64,000 bases of DNA, taken from Pseudarthrobacter cellobiosi. GTDB lineage: Bacteria; Actinomycetota; Actinomycetes; Actinomycetales; Micrococcaceae. The translations under genes and the position numbers were made by a program. This document shows, piece by piece, positions 18,507-27,346 of the stretch. The notes beneath the pieces are model-generated. The model did no database searches. It was not told the origin of the DNA and saw only the letters and a list, made by a program, of their open reading frames with translations. The DNA lies in the NCBI RefSeq assembly GCF_023913755.1, contig NZ_JAMXBJ010000050.1:372001-436000 (forward strand), in the 5' to 3' direction. Each line of letters opens with the position of its first letter. Position 1 is the stretch's first letter.

Positions 18507-18935
18507 TCAGCTTGCGGGAACGAACTCCGCATAGCCCGCGGCCCGGAGCCCGGCGCGCAGCTTTTCGGCGTTCGCGTCCAGCACCGCGGGATCCGGGTTC
18601 TGGTCGGCCGAGGCGAAATCGAAATCAGCCATGGTCCTGGACGGCCACACGTGGACGTGCAGGTGGTTGATCTCGTACCCGGCCACAATCAGCCCCGCCC
18701 GCTCGGCGGGGAAGACGTCCAGCTGCACGGCACCGATCCGCCGGGCCACTTCCATCACCTTCGCGAGGGTTTCCGGGGAGGCATCGGTCCAGCGGTCCAC
18801 CTCCTCGGTGGGGACCACCAGGGTGTGCCCGTCTGCAAGGGGACCCGTGGTCAGGAAGGCCGCAACGTCAGCCTCCCGCCAGACGAATCGTCCGGGAATC
18901 TCGCCATTGATGATTTTCGTGAACAGGGTGCTCAT
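18507..18935 (-). CDS. HIT-family nucleotide hydrolase/transferase
   Basis: The 142-residue protein carries the histidine triad HLHVHVWP near residue 96 and the N-terminal motif FTKIINGEIPGRFV of Hint/HIT proteins. Such enzymes hydrolyse AMP-amino conjugates or dinucleotides. Its ATG overlaps the stop of the upstream dehydrogenase gene by four bases (ATGA), so the two are translationally coupled. Confidence 0.88.
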   Translation of the reverse strand: MSTLFTKIINGEIPGRFVWREADVAAFLTTGPLADGHTLVVPTEEVDRWTDASPETLAKVMEVARRIGAVQLDVFPAERAGLIVAGYEINHLHVHVWPSRTMADFDFASADQNPDPAVLDANAEKLRAGLRAAGYAEFVPAS

Positions 18936-20113
18936 GCGTCTGCCTTCTCGGCCGGAGCCTGCAAGGTGCTGGCATCCAGCACAAACCGGTATTTGACGTC
19001 TCCTGCCACCATACGGTCGTAGGCCTCATTCAGCTGGTCTGCGCGCACCAGTTCGATATCCGCCACCACGTTGTGCTCGGCGCAGAAGTCGAGCATCTCC
19101 TGCGTTTCGGCGATCCCACCGATCAGCGAGCCTGCGTACGCGATCCGCCGCCTGATTAGGGCTCCGGGGCTGACCGGCGGCATGGCGTCGGAGGGCAGGC
19201 CCAGCTGGAACAGCGCACCGTCCACGCGCAGGGTGCGGAAGAACGGATTCAGGTCATGCGGAGCGGCCACCGTGTCGATGATGAGGTCGATGGTCCGGTC
19301 CGCGGCGGCCATGGCGTCCTTGTCCCGGGACAGAATCACTTCGTCGGCCCCGAGTTCCAGCGCGGCCGGCACCTTGCCTTCGGAGGTGGTGAAGACCACC
19401 ACCCGCGCCCCCATGGCCTTGGCCAGCTTCACGGCCATATGTCCGAGCCCGCCGAGCCCCACCACGCCCACCGCGTCGCCTTCCTCCACGTCGAAGTGCC
19501 GCAAGGGAGAGAACGTGGTGACACCTGCGCAGAGCAAGGGGGCGACGGCGGCCGGGTCCAGGTTGCCGGGCACTCGGACCACGTAGCGCCGGTCCACCAC
19601 CACGACGGACGAGTAGCCGCCCTGCGTGATGGCATCCTCGTTACGTGGATCCTTGGCGCCGTAGGTCCCGATCAGCCCGCTTTCACAGTACTGTTCCAGG
19701 CCGACCAGGCAGCTCTCGCATTCGCGGCAGGAATCAACCATGCACCCGACGCCCACGCGGTCCCCCGGGGTGAAGTCAGTCACGGCCGAGCCGACGCGAC
19801 TGACGGTTCCGACAATCTCATGGCCGGGGACCAGCGGATATTTCTGGCCGCCCCATTCACCACGCGTGGAGTGCACGTCCGAGTGGCACAGGCCGCAGAA
19901 TTCGATGGCAATCTCGACGTCGTCCGCTTTGGGGGCACGCCGGGCAAGCGTCAGGGGCGCCAGGCCGCTTTCAGGGGAAACCGCGCCATAGGCGGCGGCC
20001 AGCAGGCCGGTGCCCGGACCGGCGCCCAGGTCCGTAGCAGGATCGGCAACAGCATCATCGTTCGGCAATACGGGGCGGGCAAGGGGCGGCGGTACGGGGC
20101 GTCCTGGGGTCAT
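18932..20113 (-). CDS. zinc-dependent alcohol dehydrogenase, NAD(P)-dependent
   Basis: The 393-residue medium-chain dehydrogenase has the catalytic zinc site CGLCHSDVH and GHEIVG, four structural-zinc cysteines in CRECESCLVGLEQYC, and the cofactor loop VGLGGLGHMA. It is closest to the YahK/AdhC-like aldehyde reductases, which reduce aldehydes in the cytosol. About 35 residues of low-complexity N-terminus precede the domain. It overlaps the rhodanese gene by four bases. Confidence 0.85.
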   Translation of the reverse strand: MTPGRPVPPPLARPVLPNDDAVADPATDLGAGPGTGLLAAAYGAVSPESGLAPLTLARRAPKADDVEIAIEFCGLCHSDVHSTRGEWGGQKYPLVPGHEIVGTVSRVGSAVTDFTPGDRVGVGCMVDSCRECESCLVGLEQYCESGLIGTYGAKDPRNEDAITQGGYSSVVVVDRRYVVRVPGNLDPAAVAPLLCAGVTTFSPLRHFDVEEGDAVGVVGLGGLGHMAVKLAKAMGARVVVFTTSEGKVPAALELGADEVILSRDKDAMAAADRTIDLIIDTVAAPHDLNPFFRTLRVDGALFQLGLPSDAMPPVSPGALIRRRIAYAGSLIGGIAETQEMLDFCAEHNVVADIELVRADQLNEAYDRMVAGDVKYRFVLDASTLQAPAEKADA

Positions 20114-20997
20114 CCTTCGACGCTACCCCCGCGGGCCGCCGCATGGCCATTCGGCCGGCTGCCCGTCGCCACCGGCAGCGCCGGATTGTTGGACCATTCC
20201 GAGAAGGAACCCGGATAGAGTGCGGCCCGGAATCCTGCGATTTCGAGGGCGGCCACCTCATGGGCGGCGGTCACGCCCGAGCCGCAGTACACGGCCACCG
20301 CGACGTCGTCGCGGACGCCGAGGTCCTCGAACCGATGCCGCAGCAGGTCCGCCGGCAGGAAATGCCCGGCCCCGTCCACGTTCTCCGTTGTTGGCGCGCT
20401 CCGGGCGCCCGGAATGTGGCCCGCGCGCGGATCAACGGGTTCAAATTCGCCCCGGTATCTTTCGCCGGCCCTGGCATCCAGGAGGACGCCGGTTGCCGGC
20501 CAGTCCGCGGCTCCGGCCGCGTCGATGCTGGGCATCTTGCCTCCGTCAGGGGAAACGTCAAAGGAAACATGCCCGACGGCGGCGTCCACGGGTCCGGTGT
20601 CCAGCGGCAGTCCGGCGTCCTGCCAGGCGGCCAGACCGCCGTCGAGCAGGTACACGTCCTGGAACCCGGCGTTGCGGAGCATCCACCAGAGCCGGGCGGC
20701 AGCCATGTTGCCGCTGTTGTCATAGGCCACCACAACGTCGCCGTTGTTGATCCCCCAGCGCCTGGCAGTTTCCTGGAATTCCGCGTCTGTGGGCAGCGGG
20801 TGCCTGCCGCGGGCCGGGGTGGCCGGCGTGGCCAACTCGGTGGCGAGGTCCACAAAAACTGCCCCCGGGAGGTGGCCCCCAAGGTAGTGTTCCCGGCCGT
20901 GCGGGTCCCCCAGCGCCCAGCGGACGTCCAGCACCACGGTTCGCTGGCCGGCGGCGAAACGCGCCGCCAAAGCCGGGACAGCCATCAGTGGACCCAT
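20110..20997 (-). CDS. two-domain rhodanese, thiosulfate/3-mercaptopyruvate sulfurtransferase
   Basis: The protein has 295 residues from the ATG at 20997, which has AAGGAG just upstream. Two rhodanese domains are present; the second holds the active loop CGSGVTAA with the catalytic cysteine. It transfers sulfane sulfur from thiosulfate or mercaptopyruvate to cyanide or thiols. It is divergent from the Cds1-type gene, which suggests a shared role in sulfide or cysteine handling. Confidence 0.88.
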   Translation of the reverse strand: MGPLMAVPALAARFAAGQRTVVLDVRWALGDPHGREHYLGGHLPGAVFVDLATELATPATPARGRHPLPTDAEFQETARRWGINNGDVVVAYDNSGNMAAARLWWMLRNAGFQDVYLLDGGLAAWQDAGLPLDTGPVDAAVGHVSFDVSPDGGKMPSIDAAGAADWPATGVLLDARAGERYRGEFEPVDPRAGHIPGARSAPTTENVDGAGHFLPADLLRHRFEDLGVRDDVAVAVYCGSGVTAAHEVAALEIAGFRAALYPGSFSEWSNNPALPVATGSRPNGHAAARGGSVEG

Positions 20998-21084
20998 CGT
21001 TCTCCTTGCAATTGTGCTTGTGTGGTGTGCAGTCGCTGATCCAACTCTAGCTCCGGCAGAACGGCTGGCAGGGAGCGCCGCCGG

Positions 21085-21096
21085 TAGGCTGGTCCG
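21085..21096 (+). promoter_or_regulatory. leaderless promoter -10 for the Cds1-type gene
   Basis: TAGGCT (21085-21090) is followed by six bases and the GTG start at 21097, the TANNNT-N6-start pattern of leaderless actinobacterial messages. There is no purine-rich ribosome site. Confidence 0.6.
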
Positions 21097-22176
21097 GTGA
21101 AGAACGCGAGCGCGGACCGGGCCTGGGCTGACGAGGCCATCAGAAAAATCAATGCAGAAAACAACCGGTCCGCGGATACCCATCTCTACTCGGTACCGCT
21201 CCCGCAGCACTGGGGCGTCCAGCTGTACCTCAAGGACGAGTCCACGCACCGTTCGGGGAGCCTCAAGCACCGGCTGGCCCGCTCTCTGTTCCTCTTTGGC
21301 CTGGTCAACGGCTGGATCCGCGAAGGTACCACCATCGTGGAGGCTTCCAGCGGAAGCACCGCGGTCTCGGAGGCATATTTCGCGCAGCTCCTGGGGTTGC
21401 CGTTCGTAGCGGTCATGACCCCCACGACGAGCCCGGAGAAGATCGCGCTGATCGAACAGTTCGGCGGCTCGTGCCTGTTGGTTGACCATGCCTCAGAGGT
21501 TTATGCCGCGGCGGCGGACGTCGCTGCCACGTCCAACGGCCACTACATGGACCAGTTCACCTACGCGGAGCGGGCCACGGACTGGCGCGGCAACAACAAC
21601 ATCGCGGAGTCCATCTTCGGTCAGCTGGCGCTGGAGGAACACCCGGTCCCCCGCTGGATCGTGGTGGGTGCGGGGACCGGCGGCACCAGCGCGACCATCG
21701 GCCGCTACCTGCGCTACCGCGGCCACGACACGCGCCTTGCGGTGGTAGACCCGGAGAATTCAGCGTTTTACCCCGGCTGGGTGAACGGGACTGGTGGAGC
21801 CAGCACCGGCCTGCCGTCCCGGATCGAAGGCATCGGCCGCCCGCGGATGGAACCGAGCTTTGTGCCCGCCATCATCGACCACATGATCCAGGTTCCCGAT
21901 GCCGCCTCCATCGCAGCCATGCGGCACCTGCGCACCGTCGCCGACCTGCACGCCGGACCGTCCACCGGCACCAACCTGTGGGGTGTCTGGCAACTCGTGG
22001 CGGAAATGGTGGCACAGGGACAGCGCGGCAGCATTGTGTCGTTGATGTGCGACGGCGGCGACCGCTATGCGGGCAACTACTACAATCCGGCGTGGCTGTC
22101 CGGCCAAGGCCTGGACCCCGAGCCGCATGAGGATGTCATCCGCCGGTTTTTCGAGACCGGCGTCTGGAACGCGTAG
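21097..22176 (+). CDS. cds1: PLP-dependent L-cysteine desulfhydrase, Cds1-like
   Basis: The 359-residue protein belongs to the cysteine-synthase fold. The PLP lysine is Lys57 in [11 protein letters not shown], followed by [11 protein letters not shown] and the glycine loop [11 protein letters not shown]. It matches the actinobacterial group of Mycobacterium Cds1, which degrades cysteine to sulfide, pyruvate and ammonia, rather than CysK. A cystathionine- or diaminopropionate-type synthase is the alternative. It is divergent from the rhodanese operon. Confidence 0.7.
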   Translation: MKNASADRAWADEAIRKINAENNRSADTHLYSVPLPQHWGVQLYLKDESTHRSGSLKHRLARSLFLFGLVNGWIREGTTIVEASSGSTAVSEAYFAQLLGLPFVAVMTPTTSPEKIALIEQFGGSCLLVDHASEVYAAAADVAATSNGHYMDQFTYAERATDWRGNNNIAESIFGQLALEEHPVPRWIVVGAGTGGTSATIGRYLRYRGHDTRLAVVDPENSAFYPGWVNGTGGASTGLPSRIEGIGRPRMEPSFVPAIIDHMIQVPDAASIAAMRHLRTVADLHAGPSTGTNLWGVWQLVAEMVAQGQRGSIVSLMCDGGDRYAGNYYNPAWLSGQGLDPEPHEDVIRRFFETGVWNA

Positions 22177-22180
22177 CTGA

Positions 22181-22837
22181 TCAGACCTCCACCGATTCCC
22201 GCGGGGCAAGGCGGGTGTACTCGGTGCCGTATTTCCGGCCCAACCGGGCAACATGGGATTCTGCGACCTTCAGGCCCGTTTCGTTGAGCAGCCCATCGTG
22301 GATCTGGAACGCACGCGGGGCCCGGACGGCGATAACGAAGTCCACCACCTCGCTGACCTTGCTCCACGGTGCGTGGAGCGGAACCAGCAGCGTCTGCACG
22401 CTGAGGCCGTCGGGGATGATGAAAGAGTCCCCCGGGTGATACACGTTGCCGTCCACCAGGTAGCCGATGTTGGCCACTATGGGAACCTGCGGGTGGATCA
22501 GTGCGTGCTGTCCGCCGAAGCTGCGCACGTTGAAGCCGGCCGCGTCAAAACTGGAGCCGGGTTCAACCGTGTGGATCCGCACTGCAGCCTGCGGCGCTTC
22601 CTCCCGCAGATGGGCGGCCACTCCGGCCGGCGCGAAGACCGCCAGGACGTCAGAGCGGCTCAGTGCGTTGACCATGGCCGGCACATCCACATGGTCGGCG
22701 TGCTCGTGCGTGATGAGCACGGCCTGCGCCCCGGCCAGGGCTTCGGCCGTCTCGGAGAACGTTCCCGGATCAAGCACCAGCACCCCGCCGTCCTTCTCAA
22801 GCCGGACGCACGCGTGGGTGTATTTTGTCAGCTTCAT
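22181..22837 (-). CDS. metallo-beta-lactamase-fold hydrolase, UlaG-like
   Basis: The 218-residue protein starts MKLTKYTHACVRLEK and has the metal motif THEHADHVD near residue 55, with later His and Asp ligands. Family members are cytosolic hydrolases of varied substrates, so no substrate is claimed. TACGCT lies exactly six bases before the ATG at 22837, so the message is probably leaderless. It is convergent with cds1, four bases apart. Confidence 0.8.
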   Translation of the reverse strand: MKLTKYTHACVRLEKDGGVLVLDPGTFSETAEALAGAQAVLITHEHADHVDVPAMVNALSRSDVLAVFAPAGVAAHLREEAPQAAVRIHTVEPGSSFDAAGFNVRSFGGQHALIHPQVPIVANIGYLVDGNVYHPGDSFIIPDGLSVQTLLVPLHAPWSKVSEVVDFVIAVRAPRAFQIHDGLLNETGLKVAESHVARLGRKYGTEYTRLAPRESVEV

Positions 22838-22947
22838 AGCGCCAGCGTAGGGTCCGGCCCCAAGCCTGTCCAAGGGGCGTCCGGCTGTTCAGCCCCGGCT
22901 GGTAATCTTGATGATTGCCACCGTCCCTCAGGGAAGCGAGTACCTTC

Positions 22948-23430
22948 ATGCCGTTCGGCACCAAAGCTGACGCCACGCCGTCGAACGCTGCATCCGGCGC
23001 AGGCACCGTCAGTGTGCCCGGCAAGGAGCAGCGCGTCACCAAGCAGCGTGTGGCCGTCAGCGCTGCCCTGGACGAGCTGGATGACTTCGTCAGCACGCAG
23101 GAGCTATACCGCATCCTGCAGAACAAGGGCGTCTCAGTTTCCCTGGCAACGGCGTACCGGATCCTGCAGTCCCTCGCCGACGACGGTCTCGTGGACGTGC
23201 TGCGCAACGGCGAGGGCGAAGCCGTTTACCGGCGCTGTGCCGTGACCGGGCACCATCACCATCTGCTGTGCCGCAACTGCGGGAAGGCCGTGGAAGTCGA
23301 GGCCCCGGCGGTGGAAACCTGGGCCTCCCGGATCGCCACCGAACATGGCTACACCGAGGTGGCGCACACCGTGGAGATCTTCGGCCTGTGCCCGGAGTGC
23401 ACAGCCCTCAGGGCCGCCGGCAAGCTCTGA
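22948..23430 (+). CDS. zur: zinc uptake regulator Zur (Fur family)
   Basis: The 160-residue protein has a winged helix (QRVTKQRVAVSAALDEL) and a dimerisation domain with HHHHLLCRNCGK and CPEC, the two CXXC pairs of the structural zinc. The start at 22948 uses GGGAAGCGAG upstream. Its position end-to-end with znuB of a zinc importer argues for Zur rather than Fur or PerR. Confidence 0.85.
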   Translation: MPFGTKADATPSNAASGAGTVSVPGKEQRVTKQRVAVSAALDELDDFVSTQELYRILQNKGVSVSLATAYRILQSLADDGLVDVLRNGEGEAVYRRCAVTGHHHHLLCRNCGKAVEVEAPAVETWASRIATEHGYTEVAHTVEIFGLCPECTALRAAGKL

Positions 23431-23474
23431 CGGCCTGCGCCGCCGCAACCTGAAGCATCCGGCGTGTGCCCGTG

Positions 23475-24350
23475 TCAGCGGGCGTGGACCAGCCGGCCGT
23501 TGATGCCCTTCTTGGCCCGGACACTGCCGACGACGCGGCACACCACGTATATCAGGAATGACAGCGTGGTGACGTAGGGGCTGATGGGGATCCGCCCGCC
23601 CAGGGCAAGCAGGATTCCGCCCACCGTGGCCGTGACGGCGAAAACAACGCTGAGCGCCACCACGGCCACGGGAGCGGACGTCACGCGGAGCGCCGCCGCT
23701 GCCGGGGTGATCAGCAATGCGAGCACCAGGAGTGCACCCACCACTTGGATGGACAGCGCTACGCTGACTCCCAGCAGCACCATAAAGATCAGCGCGAGCG
23801 TCCGCACGGGCACCCCGCGGGCCTCTGCCAGTTCGGGATCAACGCTGGCAAAGTTCAGCGGGCGCCAAATGGCTGCCAGGGCCGCAATGACCAGCACGGC
23901 GGCGCCGGCGAGGACCTGGAGCTGGACGGTGTCCACGGAGACGATCTGCCCCGTGAGCAGGCCGAATTTGTTGGCGGCACGGCCTTCGTAGAGCGAGAGG
24001 AACAGGATGCCGAGCCCCAGGCCGAACGGCATGATCACCCCGATGATGGAGTTTTTGTCCCGTGCCCGGACCCCCATCAGGCCCAGGAGCAGCGCCGCCG
24101 CCACCGAGCCGATCAGCGAGCCAAACACGATGTCCGAGCCGATAAGGAGCGCAAACGCTGCCCCGGCGAAAGAGAGTTCGGAGATGCCGTGGACGGCGAA
24201 GGCCAGGTCCCGTTTCATCACGAAAGTGCCCACCAGCCCGCCGAGCAGGCCCAACACGGCCCCGGCCCAGATCGAGTTCTGGACCAGCAGCAGCAGCTCA
24301 CCGTAGTTCTCGAAGCTGAAGATCGCTCCGATGATGCTGTCCGCATCCAT
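23475..24350 (-). CDS. znuB: zinc ABC transporter permease ZnuB
   Basis: The 291-residue integral membrane protein has about eight hydrophobic segments and the ABC-3 family pattern (GISELSFAGAAFALL, EARGVPV). It forms the channel of the ZnuABC zinc importer. Its ATG shares one base with the znuC stop. Zur is the expected repressor. A manganese importer is possible, but the neighbours favour zinc. Confidence 0.88.
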   Translation of the reverse strand: MDADSIIGAIFSFENYGELLLLVQNSIWAGAVLGLLGGLVGTFVMKRDLAFAVHGISELSFAGAAFALLIGSDIVFGSLIGSVAAALLLGLMGVRARDKNSIIGVIMPFGLGLGILFLSLYEGRAANKFGLLTGQIVSVDTVQLQVLAGAAVLVIAALAAIWRPLNFASVDPELAEARGVPVRTLALIFMVLLGVSVALSIQVVGALLVLALLITPAAAALRVTSAPVAVVALSVVFAVTATVGGILLALGGRIPISPYVTTLSFLIYVVCRVVGSVRAKKGINGRLVHAR

Positions 24351-25165
24351 CAGGCCACCTCCCCCGCCGTTGCGTGGACATCGGCATGGTGGTGCGTGGT
24401 CGCGTCGGGCAGGCCGACGACGACGATGCGCCCGTTCGCGTGGATGACCTCCACATGGCTGCCATAGAGCTCAGACAGGACCTCAGTGGTCATGACCTCT
24501 TCCGGGGTCCCCACGCGGAACCGCCCGCCGGCCAGATACAGCACCCGGTCAACGTAATCGATGATGGGGTTGATTTCGTGGGTGACAAAAACCACCGCGC
24601 TGTTCTGGGCGTGGCACTGCTTGTTGATCAGCGCGCTGACGGCCTGCTGGTGGTGCAGGTCCAGGGACAGCAACGGTTCGTCGCAGAGGAGGACCTTGGG
24701 GTCCGTGGCCAGCGCCTGGGCCACCCGGAGGCGCTGCTGCTCGCCGCCGGAGAGCTGGCCCACCGGGACTTTGGCGTACTCACTGGCGCCCACCAGTTCC
24801 AGAAGCTCATCGATCCTGCGGTTTGCCCCGGACCTGCCCAGCCGCAGCCCCCAGCGGTGGCCATCCACACCGAGCCCCACCAGGTCCCGGGCACGCATGG
24901 GGGTGTCCGGAGCAAAGGATTTCTGCTGCGGAATGTAGCCGATCAGCTTGCTGCCCCGCTCCACGGGACGGTCGCCCAAAGTGGCCCGGCCGGACTGCAG
25001 TTCCTGAAGGCCCAGGAGAACCTTGAGGAAACTGGTCTTTCCGCTGCCATTCGGACCCAGAACAGCGAAGAACTCACCGGGCCTGATATCCAGGTCGAGA
25101 TCCTCCCACAGCAAGCGTTTGCCGAACTGCAGGGACGCCCCGCGGAGGCTGACCACCGGTTTCAA
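24350..25165 (-). CDS. znuC: zinc ABC transporter ATPase ZnuC
   Basis: The 271-residue ATPase shows Walker A GPNGSGKTSFLK, signature LSGGEQQRLRVA, Walker B VLLCDEPLLSLD and the switch histidine in VTHEI. Its C-terminus ends in a histidine-rich stretch (THHHADVHA), common in zinc systems. It overlaps znuA by four bases. Confidence 0.9.
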   Translation of the reverse strand: MKPVVSLRGASLQFGKRLLWEDLDLDIRPGEFFAVLGPNGSGKTSFLKVLLGLQELQSGRATLGDRPVERGSKLIGYIPQQKSFAPDTPMRARDLVGLGVDGHRWGLRLGRSGANRRIDELLELVGASEYAKVPVGQLSGGEQQRLRVAQALATDPKVLLCDEPLLSLDLHHQQAVSALINKQCHAQNSAVVFVTHEINPIIDYVDRVLYLAGGRFRVGTPEEVMTTEVLSELYGSHVEVIHANGRIVVVGLPDATTHHHADVHATAGEVA

Positions 25166-26160
25166 CTATTTTTCTCCAAAACTTTGCTGACGTTGTCAAC
25201 ATTGTCCGTCATCCACTGCAGGTACGTCTTGCCTTCGGGCAGGGTTTCGCTGAAGTCAATGACGGGAACGCCGGCTGATTCGGCTGCCTTTTTCAGCGCC
25301 TGCGTCTGTGGTCCCTCTGTCTGCGCGTTGTAGGCGAGGAATCTGATGTCCTTGGATCCTGCCAGCTCCGCGGCGGCCTTCAGCACGGCTGGCGGAACGT
25401 CCGAGCCTTCCTCGATCGCGGCTGTGTAGTCGGCCGGAGTCCTGTTCTCCAGCCCTGCTGCCTCGAGCAGGTACAGTGGGACGGGTTCGGTCACGGCCAC
25501 GGCTGCGCCTGTTCCGTTGGCCTTCAGTGCGGCGAGTTTGCCGGCCAGGCCGTCCACCCCGGCTTTGAAGGTTGCGGCATTGGAAGTGAACAGGGCGGCT
25601 GAGCCCGGTTCCAGTTCACCCAGCTTGGCCGCAAGTAAATCAGCGAGCTTGCCCATGGCATCCAGGCTGTACCAGGCGTGTTCGTTGAATGCACCGGGCT
25701 CGTGCGCGTGTTCGTCGGCTGATTCGCTAACCGACGGCGACGTTTCGGCGTGCGCTTCCTCCGGCGCCAGGCCGCCTACCTCCACGGCCGTGACGATATT
25801 GCTGTGCGCGATGTTGCTGTCGTCGGCCATCTTGTGGAGGAAGGCGTCGTAGCCGCCGCCGTTCTCGATCACCAGTTCCGCTTTGGACACCAGCAGCCGG
25901 TCCTGCGCGGTGGCCTCGTACGAATGCGGGTCCTGGCTGGTCTTGGTGATGATGGAGGTGACGTTGACCTTGTCCCCGCCGATGATCGCGGCGATGTCCC
26001 CGTACACGTTGGTGGAGGCCACAACGTCGACGACGCCGACGGATGAGTCGGCGCCGGACGTCGCCGACGGTGCGCCGCCTCCGGAGCCGCAGGCGGTGAG
26101 CAGCAGGCTCACCCCGGCGAGGGCTGCGAGGGACGTTCGGATGGCGGCGGGGTGGCGCAC
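25162..26160 (-). CDS. znuA: zinc-binding lipoprotein ZnuA
   Basis: The 332-residue solute-binding protein has a lipoprotein signal (LLLTACGSGGG, lipobox cysteine near 25) and the cluster A-I fold. An acidic, His-bearing insert (residues about 137-160, with HAETSP, EHAHEP and NEHAW) is typical of zinc rather than manganese binders. The start is GTG with GAGG five bases before it. A dyad that could bind Zur lies upstream at 26223-26241. Confidence 0.88.
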   Translation of the reverse strand: MRHPAAIRTSLAALAGVSLLLTACGSGGGAPSATSGADSSVGVVDVVASTNVYGDIAAIIGGDKVNVTSIITKTSQDPHSYEATAQDRLLVSKAELVIENGGGYDAFLHKMADDSNIAHSNIVTAVEVGGLAPEEAHAETSPSVSESADEHAHEPGAFNEHAWYSLDAMGKLADLLAAKLGELEPGSAALFTSNAATFKAGVDGLAGKLAALKANGTGAAVAVTEPVPLYLLEAAGLENRTPADYTAAIEEGSDVPPAVLKAAAELAGSKDIRFLAYNAQTEGPQTQALKKAAESAGVPVIDFSETLPEGKTYLQWMTDNVDNVSKVLEKNS

Positions 26161-26222
26161 GGAAACCTCAGTTCAGTACAGGGATGGACTTTTGCGTCTC
26201 CAAAAAGCTTACATCCAAATGT

Positions 26223-26241
26223 GAATGATTCCTATTTAGGA
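26223..26241 (-). promoter_or_regulatory. candidate Zur box upstream of znuA
   Basis: GAATGATTC (26223-26231) is a nine-base palindrome with an AATGATT core resembling Zur and Fur-family sites. It runs into TCCTATTTAGGA, a second near-palindrome, at 26230-26241. No other dyad is seen in the 115-bp gap before znuA. Confidence 0.45.
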
Positions 26242-26275
26242 TAGCCGGGCCGGTCCCTTCCGTACCCGGGCGCGC

Positions 26276-27346
26276 TCAGTCACCGTTCGGTTCGCCCAGC
26301 CTCCTGATGCCGGTGGCCTGTGTGGCGTCCCGGATCTCTCCCACCAGCTGCTCGATCACGTCTTCCAGGAAGAGGACGCCGCGGGTCTGCCCGTCCGCGC
26401 CGATCACGCGGGCCAGGTGTGAGCCCGTGCGCTGCATGACGGACATGGCCGTTTCAACTTCGTCGTCCAGCGCGAGGTTGGCCAGCGAGCGGATCCTGCT
26501 CTCGGCGATGGGGTGCTGGTAGTCCGACTCGGGAATGGACAGCACATCCTTCACGTGGAGGTAGCCGGACAGCATGCCGTCATCGTCCAGCATGGGGAAC
26601 CGTGAGAACCCGGTCCTGCTGACGGCTTTTTCAAACTCCACCGGCGTGGTGGCCGCCTTCAGCATGACCAGATCGTCCAGTGGAACCATGATGTTCGAAG
26701 CCGTGTATTCGGAGAATTCCAGGGCGCCGGTGATCAGGCCCGCGTCATCATCCACCAGCCCGTGACGGGTGGATTCCTGCACGATCGACTGGACTTCTTC
26801 GAGCGTGAAGGACGAATTCACCTCATCCTTGGGCTCAATCCGCAGGAGCTTGAGGATGTGGTTGGCGGACCAGTTCAGCGCGACGATGGCCGGGTTGACC
26901 AGCTTTGCAACAAACATCAGCGGCGGCGCCAGCAGCAAGGCAGCCTTGTCCGCCACCGATACCGAGATGTTCTTCGGCACCATCTCGCCGAACGTCACGT
27001 GGAGGAAGGTCACCACCATCAGGGCAATGGCGAACGCTGCGACGTCGGCAACTTCCACCGGCAGCCCGACAGCTTCCAGGGGAGCCGCCATCAGGTGGTG
27101 GATGGCCGGTTCGGCCACCTGCAGGATCAGCAGCGAGCACACGGTGATGCCCAACTGCGCACAGGCCAGCATCAATGAGACGTTTTCCATGGCGCGCAAC
27201 GTGGTCTGTGCCCGCTTGGAACCGGCCTCGGCAAGGGGTTCAATCTGGCTGCGCCTGGCCGACATCACGGCGAACTCGGCGCCGACAAAAAACGCGTTAC
27301 CCAGCAGGAGGACAACCAGCCAGGCAATTCCGGCCCAGTCACTCAT
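26276..27346 (-). CDS. CNNM/CorC-family membrane protein with CBS domains (downstream copy)
   Basis: The 356-residue protein has a DUF21/CNNM transmembrane domain (about residues 1-190) and a CBS pair (about 210-340). It lacks the C-terminal CorC/HlyC transporter-associated domain found in its neighbour. Such proteins are linked to magnesium or cobalt efflux, and some are misnamed hemolysins. It overlaps the upstream paralogue by four bases. Confidence 0.85.
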   Translation of the reverse strand: MSDWAGIAWLVVLLLGNAFFVGAEFAVMSARRSQIEPLAEAGSKRAQTTLRAMENVSLMLACAQLGITVCSLLILQVAEPAIHHLMAAPLEAVGLPVEVADVAAFAIALMVVTFLHVTFGEMVPKNISVSVADKAALLLAPPLMFVAKLVNPAIVALNWSANHILKLLRIEPKDEVNSSFTLEEVQSIVQESTRHGLVDDDAGLITGALEFSEYTASNIMVPLDDLVMLKAATTPVEFEKAVSRTGFSRFPMLDDDGMLSGYLHVKDVLSIPESDYQHPIAESRIRSLANLALDDEVETAMSVMQRTGSHLARVIGADGQTRGVLFLEDVIEQLVGEIRDATQATGIRRLGEPNGD

